A DNA stretch of 5,737 nucleotides from an uncultured Acidimicrobiales bacterium (GTDB lineage: Bacteria; Actinomycetota; Acidimicrobiia; Acidimicrobiales; UBA10347): NCBI GenBank assembly GCA_937942965.1, contig CALDGN010000393.1:1-5737 (forward strand). The letters run 5' to 3'. Position numbers and translations under genes: made by a program. Positions within the stretch are counted from its first letter, which is position 1; each line of letters begins with the position of its first letter. Under the pieces are notes generated by a model. It saw only the letters and a list, made by a program, of their open reading frames with translations. It did not search any database and had not been told where the DNA came from. Below, one piece after another: positions 1 through 4,886 of the stretch.

Positions 1-1064
1 GCCAGATCGATGGGAGCGCCGTCGGAGGTGAGCATGGCATCTACGACGGTCGGGTCCCACCAGCCCGTCGTTGATCGGTCGTCAGCTTCTGCAAGCGCGC
101 CGAGGTCCGCCGCCTCGATAACACGCATCGCCTTGCGCATGTACGGAAGCACGTCCTCGCGAGTGCCCCAGCCGATCGACACGGCCAGGTGGGGGAGCAG
201 ACGGTCGGCGTGCTCCCAGCCCGTGCGTTCAAGCAGCTCGAAGGCCTTCTGGACGTAGATCATGCCGTGGCCGTAGTCGAGGTGGTGCTGCGACGCAGCT
301 CGCACGAAGTGTCCTCGCAGCACGCTCGGATCGTCTCCTCGCTCGATCGACGCCATCACGGACGCCATCGCGGCGTCGACGTCTTCGGCGTCGATCGCGG
401 CGGCGAAGTTCACCGAGTCGTCGGCCTGTGGAACCGGCCGCACAGCGCGATCGCGAGACGTCTCGGCGATGCCGCTCAGCCCGTGCACGAGTGGAAGCAC
501 CTGTTCGGTGCCGGTCCGGATCTCTGACCACGCCAGGCAGTCGGCCGCCATCGCCATCTCGTGTCCGACGCCCCACTCGTTGCGAGGGGCTCCGTGCTCG
601 ATGGCGCTGGCCATGATCTCGGCGGGCGTCGCCTCGGCTTCGAGCAGGCGGGCGGCGTCGCGGGCGATCTGGCCGTTGTAGTGACGCTCGATACCTCGCC
701 GCAGGCTCGGCCACAGCGCCTGACGCTTCTCCGCATCGGTCTGCTCGACGACCGTGACCAGCACATCGTCACCGTCGAGCGTCACGGCATGGCAAGCCAC
801 GCCTTCTTCGCCCATCACGCAGGAACCGTCGCGGGCGTCGAACTTCCAGTTGTGCCACTGACAGGTGACGAGTTCGTCGTCGAGGGCGCCGGTCACCAGG
901 CCGTAGCCCTGGTGGGGACAAGCGTTGTCGAGGGCGTGAATGCCGGACGGCGTGTGGATCACAGCGATGCGTCGTTCACCGACGGTCGCCATCTTCATCG
1001 TGCCTTGGGGGAAGTCCGTCGTGGTGCCGACGACCTCGGTGGTGGATGTGGTCGTGTCGCTCAT
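1..1064 (-). CDS. Rieske [2Fe-2S] protein with duplicated helical C-terminal region (partial, runs off left edge)
   Basis: This frame is open from the ATG at 1064 to the window edge, giving at least 354 residues; the 3' end is missing. Residues about 17-107 form a Rieske domain. C49 and H51, then C68 and H71, in the arrangement CxH-16-CxxH, are the four ligands of a Rieske [2Fe-2S] cluster, with the usual CPHQG and CQWHNWKF surroundings. No signal peptide is visible, so it is probably cytoplasmic. Residues about 135-206 and 230-304 are helical and resemble each other: both hold GHxM (H168, H266), a later TG, an LP (190-191, 290-291) and a T/S-R-x-D-like end. The second copy adds H260, H261 and H292. 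I do not recognise the family of this region; an oxygenase-like domain such as the questin oxidase-like group is only a guess. The Rieske part could deliver electrons to it. Transcription is divergent from soxR under a SoxR-type promoter, and no Shine-Dalgarno precedes the ATG. Confidence 0.88.
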   Translation of the reverse strand, partial: MSDTTTSTTEVVGTTTDFPQGTMKMATVGERRIAVIHTPSGIHALDNACPHQGYGLVTGALDDELVTCQWHNWKFDARDGSCVMGEEGVACHAVTLDGDDVLVTVVEQTDAEKRQALWPSLRRGIERHYNGQIARDAARLLEAEATPAEIMASAIEHGAPRNEWGVGHEMAMAADCLAWSEIRTGTEQVLPLVHGLSGIAETSRDRAVRPVPQADDSVNFAAAIDAEDVDAAMASVMASIERGDDPSVLRGHFVRAASQHHLDYGHGMIYVQKAFELLERTGWEHADRLLPHLAVSIGWGTREDVLPYMRKAMRVIEAADLGALAEADDRSTTGWWDPTVVDAMLTSDGAPIDL

Positions 1065-1070
1065 GAGAAG

Positions 1071-1101
1071 ACCGTAAAACTTGAACTGCACTTCAAGTCA
1101 A
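1071..1101 (-). promoter_or_regulatory. SoxR/MerR-type promoter of the Rieske gene, probably giving a leaderless transcript
   Basis: On the minus strand a -35 TTGACT (1101-1096) and a -10 TACGGT (1076-1071) are separated by 19 bp (1095-1077). This overlong spacer is typical of MerR-family activated promoters, where the activator twists the DNA to realign the two boxes. Only six bases (1070-1065) lie between the -10 and the A of the ATG at 1064. Transcription would therefore begin at or next to the start codon, which agrees with the lack of a ribosome binding site. The spacing and dyad register match what I recall of the E. coli soxS promoter. The boxes are read directly; the regulation and leaderless start are inferred. 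Confidence 0.72.
1079..1098. promoter_or_regulatory. Probable SoxR operator (20-bp dyad)
   Basis: The arms ACTTGAA (1079-1085) and TTCAAGT (1092-1098) are perfect inverted repeats around CTGCAC. Counted as ten base pairs per half, nine of ten pair. The dyad lies between the minus-strand -35 and -10 boxes and overlaps the last three bases of the -35. The known enterobacterial SoxR site has CTCAAG/CTTGAG half-sites, so TTGAAGT-type arms are a variant. SoxR encoded a few bases away is the obvious ligand. Confidence 0.72.
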
Positions 1102-1126
1102 GGACTTCTTGCGCGAAACTCTCCAG

Positions 1127-1573
1127 ATGGATGATGTGCTCACGATCAGCGAAGTCGCCGATCGCTGCGGCATCGCCACCTCAGCCGTCCGCTACTACGA
1201 ACTGCGTGGCCTGATCACCGCATCACGGACCGACGGCAACCAGCGCCGCTTTGCCCGTGAAACAATCCGGCGGATCTCGTTCATCACCGCCGCTCAGGCC
1301 GTCGGGCGCAGCTTGGGTGAGATCGAGATAGCGCTCGGTGAGCTTCCTTCCGGCCGCACCCCGACGCCCGACGACTGGTCGGTTATCGCCGAGTCGTGGC
1401 GCCCTCGCCTCGACGAGCAGATCGAACGTCTGACCGCATTGCGAGACAAGCTCGACGCGTGTATCGGGTGCGGCTGCCTCTCGTTCGATCGTTGCGGGAT
1501 CTACAACGAGGCCGACATCGCCGCCCGCCGAGGCTCCGGCCCTCGCTACCTCCTTGGCGATGAACCTGGCTGA
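1127..1573 (+). CDS. soxR: Redox-sensing transcriptional regulator SoxR (MerR family)
   Basis: A 148-residue MerR-family activator. Residues 4-42 are the winged helix-turn-helix, with the signatures LTISEVADRCGIATSAVRYYE and the wing GNQRRF. A dimerisation helix follows at about 84-111. C112, C115, C117 and C123 form CX2CXCX5C, the SoxR [2Fe-2S] cluster motif, followed by the family-typical tail IYNEAD..GSGPRYLL. Oxidation of this cluster by redox-cycling compounds switches SoxR into its activating form. Length and motifs match the family. The ATG at 1127 is preferred because it gives the normal short SoxR N-terminus. A TTG at 1109, preceded closely by AAGGA (1100-1104), would add six residues and cannot be excluded. 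A weak GAAACT at 1115-1120 sits six bases before the ATG, so this gene may also be leaderless. The dyad at 1079-1098 lies just upstream, so autoregulation is possible. Confidence 0.95.
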   Translation: MDDVLTISEVADRCGIATSAVRYYELRGLITASRTDGNQRRFARETIRRISFITAAQAVGRSLGEIEIALGELPSGRTPTPDDWSVIAESWRPRLDEQIERLTALRDKLDACIGCGCLSFDRCGIYNEADIAARRGSGPRYLLGDEPG

Positions 1574-1617
1574 CGGTCCGTCATTCGTCGATGCGGCGGC
1601 GTAGCATCCGGTTCGTT

Positions 1618-1640
1618 CAGCGCTACGTGGGGCAGCGCTG
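1618..1640 (+). other. GC-rich hairpin in the leader between soxR and the LtrA-family gene
   Basis: CAGCGCT (1618-1624) and AGCGCTG (1634-1640) can form a 7-bp stem around a 9-base loop. No T-run follows, so it is not a classical intrinsic terminator. It ends directly before the Shine-Dalgarno AGGAGG (1642-1647) of the next gene and could affect translation or mRNA stability there. The stem is seen in the sequence; its function is unknown. Confidence 0.4.
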
Positions 1641-1641
1641 C

Positions 1642-1647
1642 AGGAGG
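1642..1647 (+). promoter_or_regulatory. Strong ribosome binding site of the LtrA-UBP gene
   Basis: AGGAGG lies ten bases before the ATG at 1658 and fixes that start. This contrasts with the soxR/Rieske pair, whose starts lack a convincing site. Confidence 0.75.
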
Positions 1648-1657
1648 GAACACGGCA

Positions 1658-3157
1658 ATGTCGCTGACGAAATGGCAGCCACCGGTACCGCGCCAGCACG
1701 TGGCCGAGCAGGGCCGAGTGACCTGGCTGGAGCTGTTCTTTGACCTCGTCTATGTCGCTGCGCTGATCCAGCTCGGCGATCGACTCGCTGACGACATCTC
1801 GTGGAGCGGCGTGACGTCGTTCGCCGGTGTGTTCATCGTCTTGTGGTGGACCTGGACCGGCACGACCGCCTTCACCAACCAGTTCGCCGTCGACGACATC
1901 ACGCACCGGGTGCTGGCGTTCATCCAGATGGCGGCAGTCGGCAACCTCGCTGTCCTCGCTGCGACCACCCCAGAGAACTGGCAGGCATGGTTCGTCCTTG
2001 CCTATGTCGCTGCCCGTCTGCCGCTGGTTGCGATGTATCTGCGAGCGCTGAACTCGGATCCCGGAGCGAGGCCGCGCATCGTCGTGCTGCTTGGCTTCTT
2101 CGTCGGGAGCCTCGCGATCTGGGTCGTGTCGCTGGCACTGCCGGGCGACGCCCGCTACGTGGCCTGGGGCATCGGACTCGCGCTCGAGTTCGCAGCCCCA
2201 ATGGCCGCTCGCGGTCGAGGCACCGGCGGCGTGGCGCACGATCATCACCTCCAAGAGCGCTACGCACTCTTCACGATCATCGTGCTGGGCGAGACCTTCG
2301 TGAAGACGCTGACGCTGGTTAGCGATCGAGGCATCAGCATTGAAACCCAGGTGCTCGGCGGCATCGGCTTCTTCATGCTGGCCGCGATCTGGTGGACGTA
2401 CTTCGACGACGTGGCCGACGCCGAGATCCGATCCACCTCGGCGCTGTCGAAGACGCCAACGAGCAACCGGATCATCTGGGTCTACACCCACTTGCCACTC
2501 GCCGCCGCGATCACTGCGTTCGGTGTCTCGGCGAAGAAGGTCGTCGGCGTCGAGACCCTGTCCGACTATCTCAAGCCCAACTACGCATGGTTGCTGGTCG
2601 GGACGTTGGCCGTCGTGCTCCTGGCCGTCGCCCTCTTGGATCTCGTCACCGCATCGCCGCACTACGCCATCCATGCTCCGGAGCGGGTTGGTCCCCGACT
2701 CATCGCCGCGGCAGCCCTGATCGGGTTGGGCTTCTACGGCTCGACGAAACCGAACGCCGTGTTGTTCCTCGTACTCGTCGCTCTGGTCGTCATCGCCCAG
2801 ATTGCGGTCGAGGTGATCGCTGCGCACAAGTCCGAGTACCGGATCAACCGCCATGTCCAAGGCGTCGTCGCAGATACCGCGGGATCGTGCGGCCACCTCG
2901 ACGAAGTCGATCCATCGCCGACACCTCGCCACGGCAAATGCGACGCATGCGTCGAGCTTCAGCAAGAGCCGGTGCAGCTGCGCTTCTGCCTGATCTGTGG
3001 CCACGTGGGCTGCTGCGATGACACGCCTGGCCAGCACGCTCGCCAGCACTACGACGAGACGGGCCATGCGCTCATTGCGACCCTCGAGCGGGGCGATGAC
3101 TGGGCGTACTGCTATCTGGACGACGTCAGCCGCCCGGGCTTCATCGAGGCGAACTAG
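1658..3157 (+). CDS. LtrA-family multi-pass membrane protein fused to a C-terminal UBP-type zinc finger
   Basis: A 499-residue protein in two parts. Residues about 15-390 match the bacterial low temperature requirement protein A family: the signature WLELFFDLVYV at 23-33, HLQERYALFTIIVLGET at 197-213, and about ten to twelve hydrophobic segments (for example 53-72, 140-161, 231-249, 308-330, 365-388). The role of this family is poorly known; it was named from a Listeria cold-growth mutant. Residues about 410-489 form a UBP-type zinc finger with C411/H413, C428/C431, C444/C447, H449, C452, H460, H464 and H470 as likely zinc ligands, plus the family phrases CGHVGCCD and a WxYCYxDD-like end. In eukaryotes this fold binds the ubiquitin C-terminus; its bacterial role is unknown. 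The finger follows the last membrane segment after a short charged linker (KSEYRINRHVQ), so it probably lies free on one face of the membrane. The gene starts 84 bp after soxR on the same strand, so co-transcription is possible but not shown. Confidence 0.93.
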   Translation: MSLTKWQPPVPRQHVAEQGRVTWLELFFDLVYVAALIQLGDRLADDISWSGVTSFAGVFIVLWWTWTGTTAFTNQFAVDDITHRVLAFIQMAAVGNLAVLAATTPENWQAWFVLAYVAARLPLVAMYLRALNSDPGARPRIVVLLGFFVGSLAIWVVSLALPGDARYVAWGIGLALEFAAPMAARGRGTGGVAHDHHLQERYALFTIIVLGETFVKTLTLVSDRGISIETQVLGGIGFFMLAAIWWTYFDDVADAEIRSTSALSKTPTSNRIIWVYTHLPLAAAITAFGVSAKKVVGVETLSDYLKPNYAWLLVGTLAVVLLAVALLDLVTASPHYAIHAPERVGPRLIAAAALIGLGFYGSTKPNAVLFLVLVALVVIAQIAVEVIAAHKSEYRINRHVQGVVADTAGSCGHLDEVDPSPTPRHGKCDACVELQQEPVQLRFCLICGHVGCCDDTPGQHARQHYDETGHALIATLERGDDWAYCYLDDVSRPGFIEAN

Positions 3158-3184
3158 CCGCGCCCGATCCCACCCGAGCTGCAG

Positions 3185-3805
3185 CTACCACATCTTCGTC
3201 TTGGCGTACTCGGGGTAACCCTCGTCGTAGCTCTTGGCATCGAAGTCGTCGGTGACTTCCTTGAGGAACTGACCCGCCGTTGGCACCGAGTCGCTGACGT
3301 CGGGTGAGGTCCATAGCTCGGAGCGCATGAGCGCCTTCGCGCACTGGAAGTACATCTCGCCAATCGCCGTGATGATGACGACTTTGGGGTTCTTGCCGCG
3401 CTGTTCGAACTGGGTCGTGACCGCTGGATCGGCCGACACGACTGCGGTCCCGTTCACCCGAACGACGTTGTTGCAGCCCGGCACCATGAACATGAGGCTT
3501 ACCCGGCCGTCGCGCACGACGTTGCGCAGCGAGTCGATCCGATTGTTGCCGCGCCAGTCCGGAAGCCAGAGGGTCCCGTCATCGGCGACGCGCACGACGG
3601 GGCCGTCGTCGCCACGAGGACTGGCGTCAGTGCCCTCGGGCCCGACCGTCGACAACACGACGAAGCGAGATGCCTCGATCCATTGGCGATAAAGCGGCGT
3701 CATCGCGGTTGCGACCTTGGTGACTGCGCCGGGAACGGCGGCCTCGTAGAGGGCTTCGAGCTCCTCGATCGTGTCCAGCGTGTGGATGCTGTCGGGGGCC
3801 TTCAT
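3185..3805 (-). CDS. PPOX-class FMN-dependent flavoprotein (MSMEG_1061/DR_2398-like)
   Basis: A 206-residue split-barrel protein of the pyridoxamine 5'-phosphate oxidase superfamily. The segment 47-119 carries the hallmarks: RFVVLSTVGPEGTDASPRGD at 47-66, LWLPDWRGNNRIDSLRN at 79-95 and RVNG at 116-119. These match, from memory, the subfamily named after DR_2398/MSMEG_1061, whose members are predicted FMN enzymes without an assigned reaction. The RGNNR..S region is expected to contact the FMN phosphate. The protein is cytoplasmic, with no signal peptide or membrane helix. The start is supported by AGAGGAG (3818-3812) six bases before the ATG. Its stop is about 28 bp from that of the convergent LtrA-family gene, with no clear terminator between them. 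The stop codon of the gene remnant upstream overlaps the ribosome binding site, so this gene was probably a downstream member of an operon. Confidence 0.9.
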   Translation of the reverse strand: MKAPDSIHTLDTIEELEALYEAAVPGAVTKVATAMTPLYRQWIEASRFVVLSTVGPEGTDASPRGDDGPVVRVADDGTLWLPDWRGNNRIDSLRNVVRDGRVSLMFMVPGCNNVVRVNGTAVVSADPAVTTQFEQRGKNPKVVIITAIGEMYFQCAKALMRSELWTSPDVSDSVPTAGQFLKEVTDDFDAKSYDEGYPEYAKTKMW

Positions 3806-3811
3806 CGTGGT

Positions 3812-3818
3812 CTCCTCT
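3812..3818 (-). promoter_or_regulatory. Ribosome binding site of the PPOX flavoprotein, overlapping an upstream stop codon
   Basis: AGAGGAG on the minus strand lies six bases before the ATG at 3805. Its first two bases are also the last two of the TAG (3819-3817) that ends the remnant reading frame, an arrangement common inside operons. Confidence 0.7.
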
Positions 3819-3891
3819 AGGCGAAGAACTCTTTGGTGTTGGCTGCGGGCTGGGATTGCGACTGCAGTCGACGGGCTTCGGTGATGACGAC
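3817..3891 (-). pseudogene. 3' remnant of an unidentified gene upstream of the PPOX flavoprotein
   Basis: Between the stop of the 227-residue gene and the PPOX ribosome binding site, one minus-strand frame reads VVITEARRLQSQSQPAANT then KEFFA and a TAG stop. Its codons end mostly in G or C like the core genes, and its stop overlaps the next gene's Shine-Dalgarno as within an operon. Followed upstream, the frame has no ATG, GTG or TTG before meeting a TGA at about position 3950, so it cannot be a complete gene. It looks like the carboxyl end of a protein whose body was lost or replaced when the neighbouring two-gene segment arrived. The family cannot be named from so few residues. It could also be non-coding sequence that happens to read well. 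Confidence 0.4.
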
Positions 3892-4574
3892 TAGCGAATT
3901 CCGGTGGGGTTGTCCTCGAGGAACGCCCTCAGATTGGGTTCGAATACCTCAAGCGATGCGGCGAGAAGTGGCAGGGCGCCCTGGCGTACGAATCGAAGAT
4001 CTTCTTCGATGGTGTCGTGGTTTCCCTGGAGAGCATTGTTCACAATTCGCTCGATGATTCTGGAGTCATTCTCCATGCGACCGGGGGCGAGCATCGATTC
4101 GATGAACGTCAAGTTTGCACAATCGAGGCTGCGTTGGACGATTCGATCGACAGCCGTTCGCACTGTGTCGAATTCAGCCTCGAACGGAAAGTTCCCACCG
4201 TCCATAGTGTGGGCTTCAACGTCGAAGAGCGCCGATGCAATGCCCGAGACGGTTGGACGCCACGGGTCGAGTGCGGGGGCGAACGTGGTGAATCGCTCTC
4301 GCTCGTCCCAGGCAATGCGGTAGGCATTGATGTCTCGGCGGGTGAGCCCGACCTTGAGTCTGAACGCATGCCGTTCGTCGGACTTCCAATAGCTCTCCTT
4401 GGTGCTGAGAAACACCAGAACGGCGTGCTCGTTATCCAGTCGTCGAAACACACTGGACGAGTCGACAAGCTCAAATCCGTACGCGTCACGAACATGCTGA
4501 AGCGTCCTCGCTGGTTGGTTGTGCAGGTAGACACCATCGAGATCTGGCCCGAAGGTCACGACGGCAGTAGCCAT
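3891..4574 (-). CDS. Hypothetical protein, 227 aa, second gene of an accessory pair
   Basis: I do not recognise this protein. It is soluble-looking, acidic and mixed alpha/beta, with no membrane segment, signal peptide or metal-binding cluster. The N-terminal ~90 residues alternate strands and helices (VTFGPDLDGVYLHN, HAVLVFLSTKESYW, FRLKVGLTRRDINAYRIAWD). The C-terminal ~100 residues are helical (TVRTAVDRIVQRSLD, RIIERIVNNALQ, LPLLAASLEVFEPNLRAFLED). Two starts compete. The ATG at 4574 overlaps the upstream gene by 19 bp. A GTG at 4559 shares GTGA with the upstream stop, a classic translational-coupling overlap, and would give 222 residues. Neither has a strong ribosome binding site. By hand count, 16 of the first 40 codons end in A or T, against 6 of 40 in the Rieske gene, suggesting a different origin. 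The antisense frame at 4017-4601 is less protein-like. Confidence 0.68.
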   Translation of the reverse strand: MATAVVTFGPDLDGVYLHNQPARTLQHVRDAYGFELVDSSSVFRRLDNEHAVLVFLSTKESYWKSDERHAFRLKVGLTRRDINAYRIAWDERERFTTFAPALDPWRPTVSGIASALFDVEAHTMDGGNFPFEAEFDTVRTAVDRIVQRSLDCANLTFIESMLAPGRMENDSRIIERIVNNALQGNHDTIEEDLRFVRQGALPLLAASLEVFEPNLRAFLEDNPTGIR

Positions 4575-4855
4575 TCGAATGTCTTCACCCGAGCCAGGTG
4601 ATTCGGCGATATCGATCCGCCGAAGGGCGTGCCGGCGGCCGCCTGATTCGCGTCTAGGGAATCTGAGCTTGGGTTCACGACCTCAACAGACTGCACGGTG
4701 ATACCAGACTCGGGCCAGCGCACGATCCCATCTGTCAAGACGGTCTGCCCGGGTGTCAGACCTGGCGGGCGGTCGCCAAGCGTTGCCTTCGATTCCACGG
4801 TCGTCAAGGCTACGCGAAGGTTTGGATCAGGGTCGAGAACAACAAAGTCGGGCAC
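4556..4855 (-). CDS. Hypothetical small protein, 99 aa, first gene of an accessory pair
   Basis: I recognise no family. The frame begins at GTG 4855; an in-frame TAG lies just upstream at 4874-4872, so the protein cannot start much earlier. No clear Shine-Dalgarno precedes it. The product is small and soluble, rich in D, P, S and V, with a strand-like middle (GQTVLTDGIVRWPESGITVQ, then SVEVVN) and a basic end (HLARVKTFEWLLPS). It has no cysteine and no membrane helix. Its stop codon overlaps the start region of the 227-residue gene, so the two are probably translated together. It lies 31 bp after the dehydrogenase stop on the same strand and could be read through from it. The pair layout would suit a two-component system such as toxin-antitoxin or effector-immunity, but nothing in either sequence supports that directly. 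The small size and weak initiation signals leave real doubt. Confidence 0.5.
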   Translation of the reverse strand: MPDFVVLDPDPNLRVALTTVESKATLGDRPPGLTPGQTVLTDGIVRWPESGITVQSVEVVNPSSDSLDANQAAAGTPFGGSISPNHLARVKTFEWLLPS

Positions 4856-4886
4856 CGTTGGAATTCGCGGCTAGCGACTGGTCTTT

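Larger units (their letters stand above)
3891..4874. repeat. Imperfect inverted repeats bracketing the two accessory genes
   Basis: The left end (3891-3906, plus strand) reads CTAGC-GAATTCC-GGTG. The right end (4874-4853, minus strand) reads the same three blocks with CGC and AAC inserted between them. All 16 bases of the shorter copy match in order, and both copies lie exactly where the accessory segment meets its surroundings. A 3-bp CGA flanks both sides (3888-3890 and 4875-4877), as a very short target duplication would. Two 3-base gaps are unusual for transposon ends, and no transposase is present, so chance remains possible. Confidence 0.3.

Noticed and set aside
1109..1126. A TTG start for SoxR at 1109, preceded by AAGGA.
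   Set aside because: Spacing of only four bases and an N-terminal extension not typical of SoxR; the ATG at 1127 fits the family better. Kept as an alternative in the soxR entry.
561..1214. A 217-codon plus-strand frame opposite the Rieske gene, running into soxR.
   Set aside because: The opposite strand encodes an unmistakable Rieske cluster motif and the frame overlaps the soxR start in another phase.
1223..3067. A 614-codon open frame on the minus strand opposite soxR and the LtrA-family gene.
   Set aside because: It is antisense to two clearly recognisable proteins, is dominated by R, D, Q, E and H without domain motifs, and is explained by GC-rich codon structure.
3177..3186. The palindrome AGCTGCAGCT between the convergent LtrA and PPOX genes.
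   Set aside because: Only ten bases, no loop space and no T-run, so it is not a credible terminator; short GC palindromes are frequent here.
4017..4601. A 194-codon plus-strand frame opposite the 227-residue hypothetical gene.
   Set aside because: No recognisable motif. The minus-strand reading has more plausible secondary structure and ends where its upstream neighbour couples. Since neither protein is recognised, some doubt remains.
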